A stretch of 64,000 nt of DNA from Stromatinia cepivora. Lineage: Eukaryota > Ascomycota > Leotiomycetes > Helotiales > Sclerotiniaceae. The stretch is taken from NCBI GenBank assembly GCA_014898415.1, contig RCTD01000020.1:186001-250000 (forward strand). Direction: 5' to 3'. Each line of letters starts with the position of its first letter. Position 1 is the stretch's first letter. This document shows positions 45,234-56,926 of the stretch, one piece after another. The position numbers were made by a program, and so were the translations under genes. The notes below the pieces were generated by a model. That model was not told where the DNA came from and made no database searches. It worked only from the letters and a program-made list of their open reading frames with translations.

Positions 45234-46727
45234 CAGGTCATTGATAATTACTCTAAAATTGTAATCTTACTATTAATGCCCGACTTTATGTTCTTCATGA
45301 ATACAAACAAATATTGAACCTCATAAGAATATACATAACATACATTTGTGTGCAGATTTGAGATAAGAGATTGTAAGACGACTGGAATTTTCTCTTGCCG
45401 GTGTTCTTAGTGGTGGTTGGCAGCTGTTGGAGTTATTCTAGTATCGAGGGGAGTGAACTTTACGGACCACATGAACAATAGAAATGATCATAAGATTGAT
45501 TAATATTGAATGGAACAATGATCTCTTTCAAGGCTTTCAGGTCTAAGAACGAGTAGGACCATGGCCATCTGATGTGTGACTGGCTGGACAACCACTGTTA
45601 TGATAGTGGACAACACCCTGTATATCGAAGAGCAATTTTTGTGGTAGGCTTAAGTGAGTAGTGGAATAGCATGGTAGGCCTGTAAAAATAGCTTCCGGGG
45701 CCCGAATTTCAAAGACCGGAACGATCAAAGACAAACGAATCAGGGAGTATCTCGATTATTCTCTCTTGTCTTTTGGGATATCATAACAAGAAAAGTTCCA
45801 CGAGGATAAATGCTTTGCCCCGAGCAATAAATGGGGCGGAGTCCGAATCATGACTAGTGATATCAGAAATATATTGCAACTTTAGCATTGAAGCGCCATT
45901 TCTCTAGAAAATAGCCAAAAACACAGTGGAATACAATTTCAACACAACATTTCAGCCCATCACTATACGTCAGACTGCCAAAGTGGACTCACTAGAAGGA
46001 ATGGATGGAAGTTCCAGATTATTAAAGTGAATCTCCTGACTGGTGCCATCTTCCTCGAGCCTCAGTATCCATTTCCTGTCTTTTCTTCAATTCTTTACCT
46101 CCCTAAGTATATCACTTTTAGTTCCATAATTGACTATATCCCGCAACTTTAAAATGATGTTCCTACTTAACCAGAAGCTCAAACGTGCATGGAGCAAAAT
46201 TCATCGTCGTTGTCTTCTATTCCAAAGGTGTATCAAAAAGCTATTTAAGAAACCGCGGTCTACGGATGCCTCCCTGCGGCAAAGCGCAAGTAACACAAAT
46301 CCAAACGAGTAAGTGATATCTTCTCAGTGCCTTAAAGAAGGTCAAGACCCGGCAATATCCTTCGTGTTGACGGGAATTATAGAACATATAGTACGAATGG
46401 AATAAACACCTTAACTGCAAAGCGACACAGAAAGCTCTTAGGCAAGCCTTTGGAAGAATAATATAAGTGGAGGTTTGTGGATTTAACATATCACAGATAG
46501 AAGAAAGGGACAATTAGAGCAGAAGCAAATTCGCACTTAGCATCACATTATCCAAAAAAACCCCCTCAAGATTATGAGTGCAAGAGCACCTATAATTTGA
46601 TGAGGTTGCATTTCTGAGCAAATCATTTTGAGTAAAATCAGGCACAATGATATGTTGGACAACTATGAAGGGCTGATCAGTGGGTTGAGTGTGTTTAGAC
46701 CGTCACTCCTCAGCTTTCCCAACGAGA
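45234..46727. other. Intergenic, 3' end of the CCF array
   Basis: Contains a possible relic copy (below). A small basic frame at 46154-46309 ends exactly at a consensus donor GTAAGT, which could make it a first exon, but no second exon is evident. I record it without calling a gene. Confidence 0.4.
45560..45700 (+). pseudogene. Possible fifth CCF-family relic (copy E)
   Basis: Shares CGAAGA, then TTTGTGGTAGGC, with exon 2 of copy D in the same order and has a Cys-bearing frame just upstream (CDWLDNHCYDSG). The frame stops within a few codons. Similarity is short, so the call is tentative. Confidence 0.3.
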
Positions 46728-47810
46728 CTAAAGAAATGCCTTTTCATCAATGTTCTCCCGCTCTCGATTGCGTTGAAGCAGCAACCATTCTACCAGAAAT
46801 TTGACGCTAATGACTTTATCTTTCAATTCCTCCATAAGCTCTTCATCTTGAACCTCAGTCATAATTTGTCGAATCTTGGTAGAACTAACACCGTTTGATG
46901 CACTGCTCTGCGAGGCACGAAACTGGATGATCGGCTTTCCAGGAACGGTCAAAGCCTGACACGTCCACAACACACCGGCACTCTCATTGAGCTGCTTCGC
47001 CGCCTTTTCGCCTGCCTCCGTATCTTTCTCCCAAGCTGTACAGCCGGGCAAGTTCCTTGGAATCTTCTCTTTCCTTGGATTAAAAAAGTCCACCGGTCTT
47101 CTCGCATTAATAATAAGAAACTCATCAACTGGACCCCATTCCTGTAAGCTTCCAGGATGTAAATGCGGAGCGCTGTCTATCGTCAATTTATCCCCACCCA
47201 AAAGTCCTACCAACTTGACATCAAATCCAGCTTCCGAAATTAGATCAGTCGTCATACGTAAGACGCCGATATGATTATTCATATCTCCCACTAGGAGCTG
47301 AAGCCATCCAGATTCGACCAGCTGAAAGATTTCCGGAACCCGGTAGAAGAGTTCGTAGCGGAGGTCTTGCGGAAGAATGATGTCACCCCATTTCTTCTTT
47401 TTTCCTTGCACAATTGAGCCAGGGTCTACGAAAATGAACATGGCAGTGACACCAAGTTGCTCGCGGCGTTCGGAGAAATAGTGAATCGTAGCGAGGTGGC
47501 CCTGATGGGGTGGGTTGAAAGAGCCTGGGTAGAGGAGGATGTTGTTTCTGCTATTGGATTTGAGAATGGGACAAGAGGTCTGGCTATTTTCTGGAATAAC
47601 TCCGTGATTAAAATCTTGAACTCGAGGAAAGAGATTGGCTGGAATGTCTCCGATATTGATAGGGCTTTCCATAGATTTTTGTAAGAATGGCTGAATGGTA
47701 TTTGTGCGAACTTGATGAGAATCATTCGGAACAACTGAGAGTTCTGGGTTTTCTTCCCCAGCTCCCTCTGGAACGTCAGCCGACATTTTATCTGAAGGTG
47801 TAGCTATCAT
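46728..47810 (-). CDS. Nucleotidylyltransferase (NMN/nicotinate-nucleotide adenylyltransferase-like)
   Basis: Member of the HxGH nucleotidyltransferase superfamily, which transfers a nucleotide from an NTP to a phosphate such as NMN. Single exon, 360 codons. After a polar N-terminus of about 90 residues comes LLYPGSFNPPHQGHLATIHY: GSFNP at 96-100 and PHQGH at 101-105 are the ATP-binding motif. The closing motif SSTKIR (from residue 309) is the ISSTxxR box that binds the triphosphate. Between them VKLVGLLGGDKLTIDSAP resembles the loop that contacts the nicotinamide ribotide in NadD/NMNAT enzymes, and NARRP fits the same family. The exact substrate is inferred. This divergent fungal group is separate from the main NMA1/2 enzymes. 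First ATG used; MSADVPEG nine codons in is an alternative. Confidence 0.82.
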   Translation of the reverse strand: MIATPSDKMSADVPEGAGEENPELSVVPNDSHQVRTNTIQPFLQKSMESPINIGDIPANLFPRVQDFNHGVIPENSQTSCPILKSNSRNNILLYPGSFNPPHQGHLATIHYFSERREQLGVTAMFIFVDPGSIVQGKKKKWGDIILPQDLRYELFYRVPEIFQLVESGWLQLLVGDMNNHIGVLRMTTDLISEAGFDVKLVGLLGGDKLTIDSAPHLHPGSLQEWGPVDEFLIINARRPVDFFNPRKEKIPRNLPGCTAWEKDTEAGEKAAKQLNESAGVLWTCQALTVPGKPIIQFRASQSSASNGVSSTKIRQIMTEVQDEELMEELKDKVISVKFLVEWLLLQRNRERENIDEKAFL

Positions 47811-48757
47811 GAACGTTCAGTTTGGAGTTTAAGGAGAGTTGTCAAGATAATATGTCAGTATTTTGGAGGCTGAATGATAAATAAAAGTCAGACGTAGATG
47901 AAGTATTTATGGGAGGCGTCTCAACAATTTTGTTAAAAACTCCCATATATCAATTGTTTTTTTGTTGTTAGAGATCAGGCCGAAATAATGGTGAATAAAA
48001 AAAATGGACTATTAGCAAAGCTGAGTCCACCAATCAAGGACGGTGCTGAAAAGTGTGTTGTTACTCGCTAGTTTGATCCCCATCTTCTCCTAGGTACCGT
48101 AGGAGGGATGTTAAGCCTAGAGTGAATCGGAGCTCAATGGTTCAATCAGAAGTTTGGAGAATGTTGGAACACAGCCCGATGATTTCTCATCCTGTATGTC
48201 AACATCAAAAGGACATCTAGGCTTTTTTTGAAGATTTCCCTGTCTTTGTTATGGTTTTTCCGCTTGCAATATCTGTACTCAGCATGATCTCGCGGGCAAT
48301 ATCGATGAACTACGCAATGCATCATATATTTGAAGTTATCTGAGACTCCGACTGAGGAGCACTGCGGGAGTGAATAAATTCTGTTGTATGCTGTTAGGAT
48401 GCTCAAACTAAGCATTGTGCCAGGGAAAAACATTCTAAAACTAACTCCTGACAAACTCAAGTTAAGAAACTACCTATATTACCCGATGGAAGTCTTGCAA
48501 TTTGAAAAGAATTCTTAGAATAGTGAGATCCACAGCTCCCGACGAAAATTCTAAAACGTCGAAACCCTCAATAAACACTACACCTTGTTCAATTCCGTAT
48601 CGATATTAATAAAAGCCTGCTAAGTTTCATATAAGTTGAAACACTGCTATCTATACTTTAAACATGTATTTGATTATAGTTGAACACAAACCTTCAACCA
48701 TCATCACAATTATTTCCACTCCCATCTCTCTTTTCAATCCCACTCAACACATGTCCC
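47811..48757. other. Intergenic
   Basis: Between the promoter of the nucleotidylyltransferase and the 3' end of the permease. No gene seen. Confidence 0.5.
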
Positions 48758-50578
48758 CTAACATCTCCTCCCTCTCTCTTGCAAAACTTTATCAATCGTC
48801 CTAACCGGGCCCTTAAAAAACGTCTTCCCTCCATACCCAGGCAACCAATAATATACCACGCAAAAAGCCAAAACAAAGCCCAAAACCACAACCGCATAAT
48901 TCATTTCCTGTGCATTTGGATGTTCGTAGCTCGGAAAAAGCAGCAAGACAAAAATGAACGTCATCCATGCCACTGAATAAATCGCACTGATATAACTAAT
49001 CGTATCGCCCATGTACCAAACACCTGGTTTAAAATGTCGGAATAGGAGTCGGGAGATTAGAGGCATGCAGTAAGCGAAGTACAGGCCCATGATAGCAAGG
49101 TTGAATACACTGTTTATGGCGAGGGTGTTGACGAGCATGAGGAGCCCTTCTGAGAGGGTACAGAGAGCGACAAAAGAGATGGCGCGGACTGGGGTTTTGT
49201 TGGATGAGAGGACACGTAGATAGGAGGAAAACGGGAGTCCGTGGTCTACATGAGATCTAGTTAGCTTTCTGTAGCCAAATATCCCAACGCCCAATTGCTC
49301 AGAATAACGTGATACAACTAACCTCTAGCAAAAGCAAAGGTTTCTCTAGAAGCGGCCACCATCAAAATAGAGCAATTGGCCACACTCGATATCCACAGGA
49401 AAACTAACAAAGCAACGCTTCCACTTTTGCCCAAACTATTAAACGCAATCTGTGCAAAAGGCTGGCCCAAAGGTGACGTCACTATACCGATCACATCTGG
49501 CCCCATACAAAATGCAATTGTTATAATGACTGCCCAACCTGTTATTGCTGCTGCTACAAGTGAAGAGACCATCGCGAATGGCACTGCTTTCGCGGCATTA
49601 GTCGCCTCTTCCGCTATAGTAGCTGCGCTTTCGAAACCAGAAACAACCCATACTGGGGTAAGAAAGGCGAGCATAAATGCCCAACCATTGTTCGTCCAGA
49701 AACCGGTGTTTTGGAAGTCCGCGAAGACAAAACTTGCGGAGTTCTTGAATTCCGATGGTGTTCCAGCAGCAAGAGCAACAATCAGAGCAAAAAGCATAGC
49801 AAGTTGCAAGAATATATAGAACAAGTTAAAACGAGAGAGAGTTTGTGAGGGCACACAAGTCATTCCAAAGCTTAGGAAGGTGGTCGCCGTGAACATGCCG
49901 TAGTTTTGATACTTCGTAGCCACAAAGACGGAATCTGTGTTGATACTACAGATCGCGCCAAGAATGAGGGTCGCTGCATATATGGTAGATGCGTAAATCG
50001 ATATATACCCTAAGACGTTCATGTAACCTCTGACGTTATCAGTACGTGGTTTTGGCATGACCACAGATGGAAGGACTTACGCAAGCCAGCACATGAATGC
50101 TCTCTGTCTTGGTGGAGTCAAACGTGCAACCCACTATCAATAGTTAGGATAAGTCAATCAACCTCTCTCGGACAATGTGACTTGCATAGTACAAACCTCC
50201 AGAGGTAGGCATGCTGCTTCCTAATTCCCCCAGGCTCAAGGCCACTGGGATAAGCAATAGACATCCCACCAAATAAGTCCATACCATCCCCACACTTCCA
50301 GCACTGCCTAAACTGAAAATCATACTCTCGGCAATCGCTGGGGCAATTCCCATAGCTCCAAAACTTTGCCCGAAGACGGTGATATACGAAAATTCACGTT
50401 TTAACTCAGCTCGATATCCCAAGGTTGCCAATAATTCGTCATCGACCGAAATTGTTTCACCTTCTTCCACACCCAGCAGATCCGCCCCCTTTGCAATCTG
50501 TTGCGATTGTGATGTTGATGGGGGCTTGCTGCCATCATGCCCCCCCTTTTCGGAACGCTTCGTTTCCTTCTCAGACAT
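48758..50578 (-). CDS. APC-family amino acid/GABA/choline permease
   Basis: Proton-coupled plasma- or vacuolar-membrane importer of the fungal GABA/choline permease group (UGA4/HNM1-like). Four exons: 50578-50186, 50133-50081, 50029-49323 and 49245-48758, 546 codons. Intron 1 (50134-50185) uses a GC-AG pair: TACTAT|GCAAGT...GATAG|TGG, which gives GGLYYWVARLTPPRQRAFM, the family sequence; no GT site gives this frame. The other introns (51 and 77 bp) are GT-AG. Hallmarks: FSYITVFGQSFGAMGIAPAI in TM1, SLGELGSSMPTSGGLYYW, then FESAATIAEEATNA between helices and ASRETFAFARDHGLPFS. About 12 TM segments. An upstream in-frame Met (50593) exists; MSEKETK is the better family-like start. Confidence 0.9.
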
Positions 50579-50593
50579 GACGAAAAGCACCAT

Positions 50594-53503
50594 TTGATAT
50601 GTGACAAAATGGTGATGACTGTACCATCCACCAGAGCTAACTTAGGGCTCAATAAAGATTCCCAAAAATGTGGTAACAAATTGTAGAGATTTTAGGAGAG
50701 TAGACCTGGGGAATATTAAAAAATGGGGTATGAAATTCTTTTAGATTAGATCCCGAGCTCCTTCCATCAAAGCTTCATCCAACTTCAAAACTCGAGATAA
50801 GGAAACCATTCACAAGATGATCAAGGTTCCTGCCTATTAAATCATCCAATTCTTGAGCCTCACCATGCGGAATGAAAAGTTCATTCTTACATCTCCAGTA
50901 ACGATTGCTGTCGCACATGAAGAAGACAACGTAATGCAAGCCATGCAGTGCCATGATAGAAAAAAATGTGTGGAATGTTAAGATAAGGAATCTGGGGGAG
51001 CTAGTGGATACAACGTGTGAGAGCGATAAGAAACCCCTGGAACGACATAATCCGCCTTAATGCTGGAGTCCCGAAGCCATATTTCGAAGCCATGAACATC
51101 GAGGTTAAGAAGATCGATATCGATAAGCAATTCGATTTAGTCATAAGTGATCATGATGACAGGGCTTGCGTACGTAGGAAAGAGATATAAAGCTATCGTT
51201 TGATAGTCCTTTATCACGGCATTTGAGATGTGACGTCGTGATTCTGCTATCCAGTCCTGGACCAAGGGAAGACTACTCCATGCGAAAGGCAAGCATATCA
51301 CCGTCGCGACTTTCCTAATTTTCATACTGTATGATTCATTTAAAACCCGATAGCTTGTACACCGCACTGGGATATCCCCATCGGACAAGAATGCACAAAT
51401 GAGGTTGGTAAGATCTTATGTCGCCTTATCGATGCAAATCACTTGATTCGCTGCGAACGAGGTAGATAAGTAAGTATGAAGCTTTCCAGCTCCGTATTGG
51501 CTAGGGCAAAGTTGGTTCGAGGACATAGATAGAGTGTGCGATGATTCGTTGCAATTTCTCGATGATGAATAAACATATGCATGCTTCCCAACTAGGTCAC
51601 GGATAGTTGGAGTTTTTGGGTTTCCTCTAAGAAATGCATGAGGTCAGTGACGTGAATGAAGGTCGATTTGTGCGTGATTAATAGATAAAATAAATGGAGG
51701 GAAAGGCAAAATCAAATGAGTGAGTATGTCATCTTTGGAGTGAACATGGTGATGTTAAGATGATGAAAACAAATTTCGAAGGAAAATGTTTTGTTGCTTG
51801 CGAATCCATTTTGAGTGAGGTGATTATGTAAGTGGAAGGTGGGAATAGGAAGCAAGTAACAAACGAAAATGTGTCAGAAATAAATGCCTTTTCAGTTACC
51901 AACATATATCCATCCTGCTTTTTAATTTTCACCATAAACGACAGTATTTGTGAAAGACATCTCCTTATGATACAGATACTTTTGCTAGTATATGCCAGCA
52001 GTGGGACGAAGAAGCCTTCAAGGTGAGTTGATTGTTATTTCCCAGGGAAATGGAAACATCTTCTCTCGCGAGAGATTGTGAGCTTGATACAGATACAGAC
52101 AGTCTACACCAAATGATGTTGTGAAATAGCCTGCATCACTTTCAGTAGTCTTTGAAATCCATGATACGGTGAGGAGGTTTCAAATATAGGTGCCAGGACT
52201 TGTGCATTAGACTACTGTTTACAATGAGGTATTGTTCTTCTCCATTCCATTTCAAATCGAGACACGGTCACATCATACCGAGCATTGGGTGCAAGTGAGT
52301 CACACATTGGTCAATCAGCTCTTCAGCCATTCGGCCGAGGGCTGGATAATTCGTTGCGATCTCTTCAACGTGGAATCCCATTACCTTGAGTCCCTGAGCA
52401 CTTTATTTGTATCATTGTCCTTACTCGTGCCTTTAGGGATAATTAGAAACGCTTTGGGTTATCAACCACGCATTATTAGTATTAATGTGTATAACAGAGG
52501 CGGCAATACAAAACAAGACATCCATTGAACACAAACCTAAAGCCACCAACTACCAGGCCTCCCCACATCAATCTTTTTGGCCAAACACTTCCTCTTTTCT
52601 CACTGTGCTCTCTTTGTGAGGATTGTCAGAAGATACCTAATTCTAAAACTTCCCAGTGTAAAATCAAATTGAAACACGATGTACAAGCTTAGCTACATGG
52701 TCTGCTGTTTTGGAATTAGCCACAACAACAAAGTGATGCCATACTTCGAGCAATTATCACGCCGAACCTACAACTCGAACACAGTAATATCATGCTTCAT
52801 CACGACATCATGCAAATATCTTCCAATTTCACTTGCCAATTCATCGATATTATCTTCAGATTTCACATCGCTGATATGGAAATTACTAAGGATTTACGAT
52901 GATCGGGGGCGACCGGAACTCCCCAAAAAGTCGCTGCAGTGGAGCTTCACCTCAAGGCTTGAACAATATATAAAACTTGCTGAATACCATGCCCATCGTT
53001 TACAGGCACCGGCTATCTTGAGAGGACGAAACATTTCATGCCATGACAATTTACTTGGAATTTCCAAAATTCTTTGATAGTCAATTGGATTCAAAAGGCC
53101 ACCACATCATGTTCATTGGATCATATGAAAGTGCTGCTTGCCAGTTCATACTCACTAAGCATGATAGTTAGTTTGTCCTTAGAAGAGGTGATTGGAAACG
53201 CTTGATGATAGGTTTGTTAGACTGCTTACAGCACTGCCTATTTGCGATGCAATATCCCGAGTGGAGACCTGCTTCCCAGATTTAATTCGTGCCACTTTTC
53301 AGATAGTGGCGGAGTGAAGTCTCGGTACGACTTCAACCGCTGGACTGCATTTGTACGGCTACTAAGCCTTGCGGCAGCCTTGATGGTGGAGTTCGATAGA
53401 AAAGCTCTGCCTGTCGACATTTCTTTTGCCAAAAGAAAGTCCAGCCTATTGACATTGTTGTGTTGTTCATAACAAACCCAATTTTTAAAACGGTTTTCTC
53501 ACG
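50594..53503. other. Intergenic, no supported gene
   Basis: Open frames at 52232-52528, 52679-53077 (plus) and 52894-53094, 53238-53432 (minus) show no domain I recognise. Some may be remnants linked to the decayed ankyrin gene next door. Confidence 0.4.
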
Positions 53504-55703
53504 GTGGCAGAAGTCCTCGGTGGTATTGCCAGTGGGATTAGTATCGCGCAGCTAGCTGGGAGCCTTGCTTCCAGCATCATCAAGCTTAAAAATTACTGGG
53601 GCCAGATCGAGGACGCACCGGATGATATAGCCTTTCTGATGCGCGAGATCGAAAGTCACCATGTTATCCTTCGTAGCATTCTCGAAACTCAGGCAAGGGT
53701 CTCGCATCCAAATCAAGCTACGGGGGGCTTTTTTGAACAGAGCATAAAACTATGCCAAAATGCTTGTGGAGGGGTAGATGATCTTGTCAACAACCCGGCA
53801 AAGGATGTCAATTCCAACAGGAAATGGAGACGGACATTAGGATCTACGAATGTTTTTCTGAAGGCAGACCAACTGAAAAGGTTGAAAAGGAGAATGAAAA
53901 GCGCTACCAGATCCCTACATCTAGCTATCTCCTGGCAGACAAAGTAAGTTGCTGCAAAATTGGTAAATGAAATACTAACAGGCCTAAGTACAGTTTTACA
54001 GCAGCAATCGTCAATTTTCACCTCAAGTGTACAGGCCTCATTCGATCATTTCTTAACACATTTTCAAGGTCATGTTCTCTCCCCACGAGTACCACAGTCC
54101 ATCTCTAAACCATCGATGAACAGCGAAGTATTACCGCACATGTTTACCGCCGCCAAAAAGCCAAGAGCCAATATTTCGGTCATGGATGGCGTGTTTAAAC
54201 AGGATTCTATTCAATATGACTCTTGTAGTTGGATCACATACCTATTTGGATCATTCTAAAGTCAAAAACAGAAAGGGAAAAGCCATACAGGAAAATTCCA
54301 GAAATTCGAAGCTGAGTATCATCCTCCGGCGTGGATTTCTACCAGGGCATGGCAATGTATGTACATCAAGGACCTATCCTCCTTGAGGTGGAAAATCGAC
54401 ATCCAGACTTATCGTACCTTGGGTTCAAACTCAGTTTTCTTGAAATACATACTCAAAAATGATATTTTAAATGTGCAAAAAATGCTAGGGGAACGAACAG
54501 GCTTTGTAAATGATAAGATTCTATTATAATGCTTTAACAATCAAACGTGCCCATGACACCATGGAATGGATAGGAGCAACACCTCTTCATGTGAGTTTTA
54601 CAATTGTCTATAAGTCTGTAGTTTCCGCTTCCAGGCGTCTAACGTTTCACAGCTCGCAGCGTCCTACGGTCATATCGATATGTGCAAGTTGCTTGTTTCG
54701 GAAGGTGCTGATGTTTCAGCCAATGACCATGCCACAGGGTAAGAACCAAATTGACTGGATAAATTTTTGTCAATAGCTGAATCAAATCAAGCCGCACGGT
54801 TTTGCAGGAAATGGTATCTTCAGCGGCCGTGATGAAACACAGGCTCAATCAGGAATCTTTTGAAATAGTTCGCATCTTGATTGAGGGGGGCGCGGATGAA
54901 GAACTTCTTGGCGATACGACCATTTTCGAGTCTAATTATGGACCTGAGGATGTATTCACTTACATTCAACAGCACACATTTTGGAAGGAGCCTTCATTTC
55001 CAGAGAAATGCATCGTTGTCACGAGAATGCTTGAACGACATAGTATATGGGAACAAGCCCCTCAATTAATTGGGTCATTTATAGGTGGGCCAGGGTTTTC
55101 ATCATGCGTCATGCTACACAGAACTGACGGCGCAATTATCGAAGTCTTCCAAAACTTGTGTGAGAGACTTGCAGCGGTGAAGAGGTGTTTTGCATTAAAA
55201 CGAAATTTTTGGGGTGATCCACCGTTTTCTCGATTGTATAAGTCATGGGAAAACCTCGTCCGTGAAATGATAGCTTCTGAAATTCCTCTCCATAATATCT
55301 CTCCGCAAGGAACCACGCCTTTACAAGGAATTCAGAAAATATACTTAGCCGACTTTGGAATGCGTCACTGGGAACGGCAATTACTTGACTGGCTGGAAAT
55401 TCTTCAATCAGCCAATGTCGACCTTGAACAGTACGGCAAGAAAGAAATGTCGTTGTTTAAGCGTCACCGAAGCGACAGCTGTGCACCGCTCTTTTTCGAA
55501 ACTCCCGTGACTCGCGTACCTCGACAGGGAGTTGCTATGCAGGTGAGGATAGACCCATGTCATTGGATTTCGCTACGGTCCTCGCCTTGAGGACTGGAAC
55601 TTTTGGTTATCAGAGCCAACGGATCGATATGCTGGAGACTTTTGGTCCCTTATCGAAGACCCCCCTCTGTCTACCTTTATTCCTGGGGTCTGGGTGGACT
55701 AGT
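53504..55703 (+). pseudogene. Decayed STAND-like N-domain plus ankyrin-repeat gene
   Basis: The first frame (53504-53947) is a fungal STAND/NACHT-type N-terminal domain (AEVLGGIASGISIAQLAGSL, IIKLKNYWGQIEDAPDDI, then FLMREIESHHVILRSIL). It should start with ATG GCA GAA but the start codon is GTG, and an in-frame stop lies just upstream. After a possible intron (GTAAGT at 53943) the frame is lost. Further on ATPLH and SYGHIDMCKLLVSEGADVSA are ankyrin-repeat pieces with an intron between them, but stops precede them near 54527. 54802-55590 has more of the body (QESFEIVRILIEGGADEELL, QGTTPLQGI). A frameshift near 55552 is needed to reach the typical end DWNFWLSEPTDRYAGDFW and GVWVD-stop (55703). 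Such proteins act in allorecognition or immunity-like signalling. This copy looks non-functional. Confidence 0.75.
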
Positions 55704-56926
55704 CGCCGCGTCTGTTCCGCGACATCTATAACCAAAGGGCTATTGTGGGCAGCTTATGGAGGCATCGTTAGTACTTGGATAACATGCGAGCATAACTAAG
55801 CTGGCCGGGTTATCATATGTCATGGTTCTTTTCACGCTCGGAAAGACGGGTGCCTACTCCACTGACGATTGGTGGGTCGTTTCTTACGTTAACTGATAAT
55901 TCTTGTGTCAATTTTCTATTGGAATATCTTGGGCAAATAATAGGTCAAATGACTGCCGTGTAAACCAGACAGTTTCCTATAGCTTATTTTGGATTTTCTC
56001 ATATGGGCCTCGTCTAATCATTTGGAATACGGAGCATACGCAGTGTATTTTTCTTATCCTCTAGCTAGCTACATTATGCAACTTCTTTAAACTTTTAACG
56101 CAAGACTTCGGAACCTAAAGCATGCGCACTGAATTCTTGGCTCCCTTGCGGGTATTTAGGATCTGAAATGTTTTGAAGTGCATCTTCAGGTGAGTTTTGC
56201 GGTGCACAGGATAGGGTTTCAAAATTTGGGTTAGAAATTACTTCGACACATGTAGTGGTGTCGTTAAATTGCTGTTGGGAATCTACGTTTGGGAGGCAAA
56301 TTTTTCCAAATGAATGTTGAGCCTGACTCCAATGATTGGTGTTTTGTAGGTTTCTCCGGTAGTTTTGTATTTGTTATATCATCTCTTCAGGCGTCGATAG
56401 CGTGCAGCTGCGCCCTAAACTGAATACTGATCTGGTTCGTGGAATGATGATGCCGTGTATGACGCGGGCTCTTTAGCAAATCCCGGGGCCTTCGTAGTGT
56501 AGTCGACTTGCAAGTGAAATACACCGATACCATTTTGATTTTCCTTGTTTGAGAACTGCAGCGTATAACAAGAGACATAAAATGATCATCAAAACTATTT
56601 ATAATAAATAGAGGAACTGAATGCAGCCTAAACGCTGTTTACAGACAGTGAAAAGAATATATATATATACAACGTGCAAGGCACGAGCGGCTCCGCCTGC
56701 ACAAGTTGCCAATTGCCAACTCAACACTTCACCACCCTTCACCACTTTTTCTCTAACCCCGCCACAAAACTCTCATACCTCATACTTGAAACTAAGGGTA
56801 CAAAAGCATAGGGCTAGGGCCCTGAGCTGGTCCCAACGTAGTCTCATATTGCAACTTCCACCACTCAACCCTTCTGCGGTCCTGCATAAACTGTCTGAAT
56901 TGACTCGTCTGAGTAGTGTTACTGTT
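55704..56926. other. Intergenic between convergent genes
   Basis: No gene seen. Short frames at 56387-56578 and 56621-56950 are low-complexity or overlap the 3' end of the next gene. Confidence 0.45.

Noticed and set aside
52679..53432. Open frames on both strands upstream of the ankyrin pseudogene
   Set aside because: No recognisable domain and no exon chain could be built; possibly decayed sequence.
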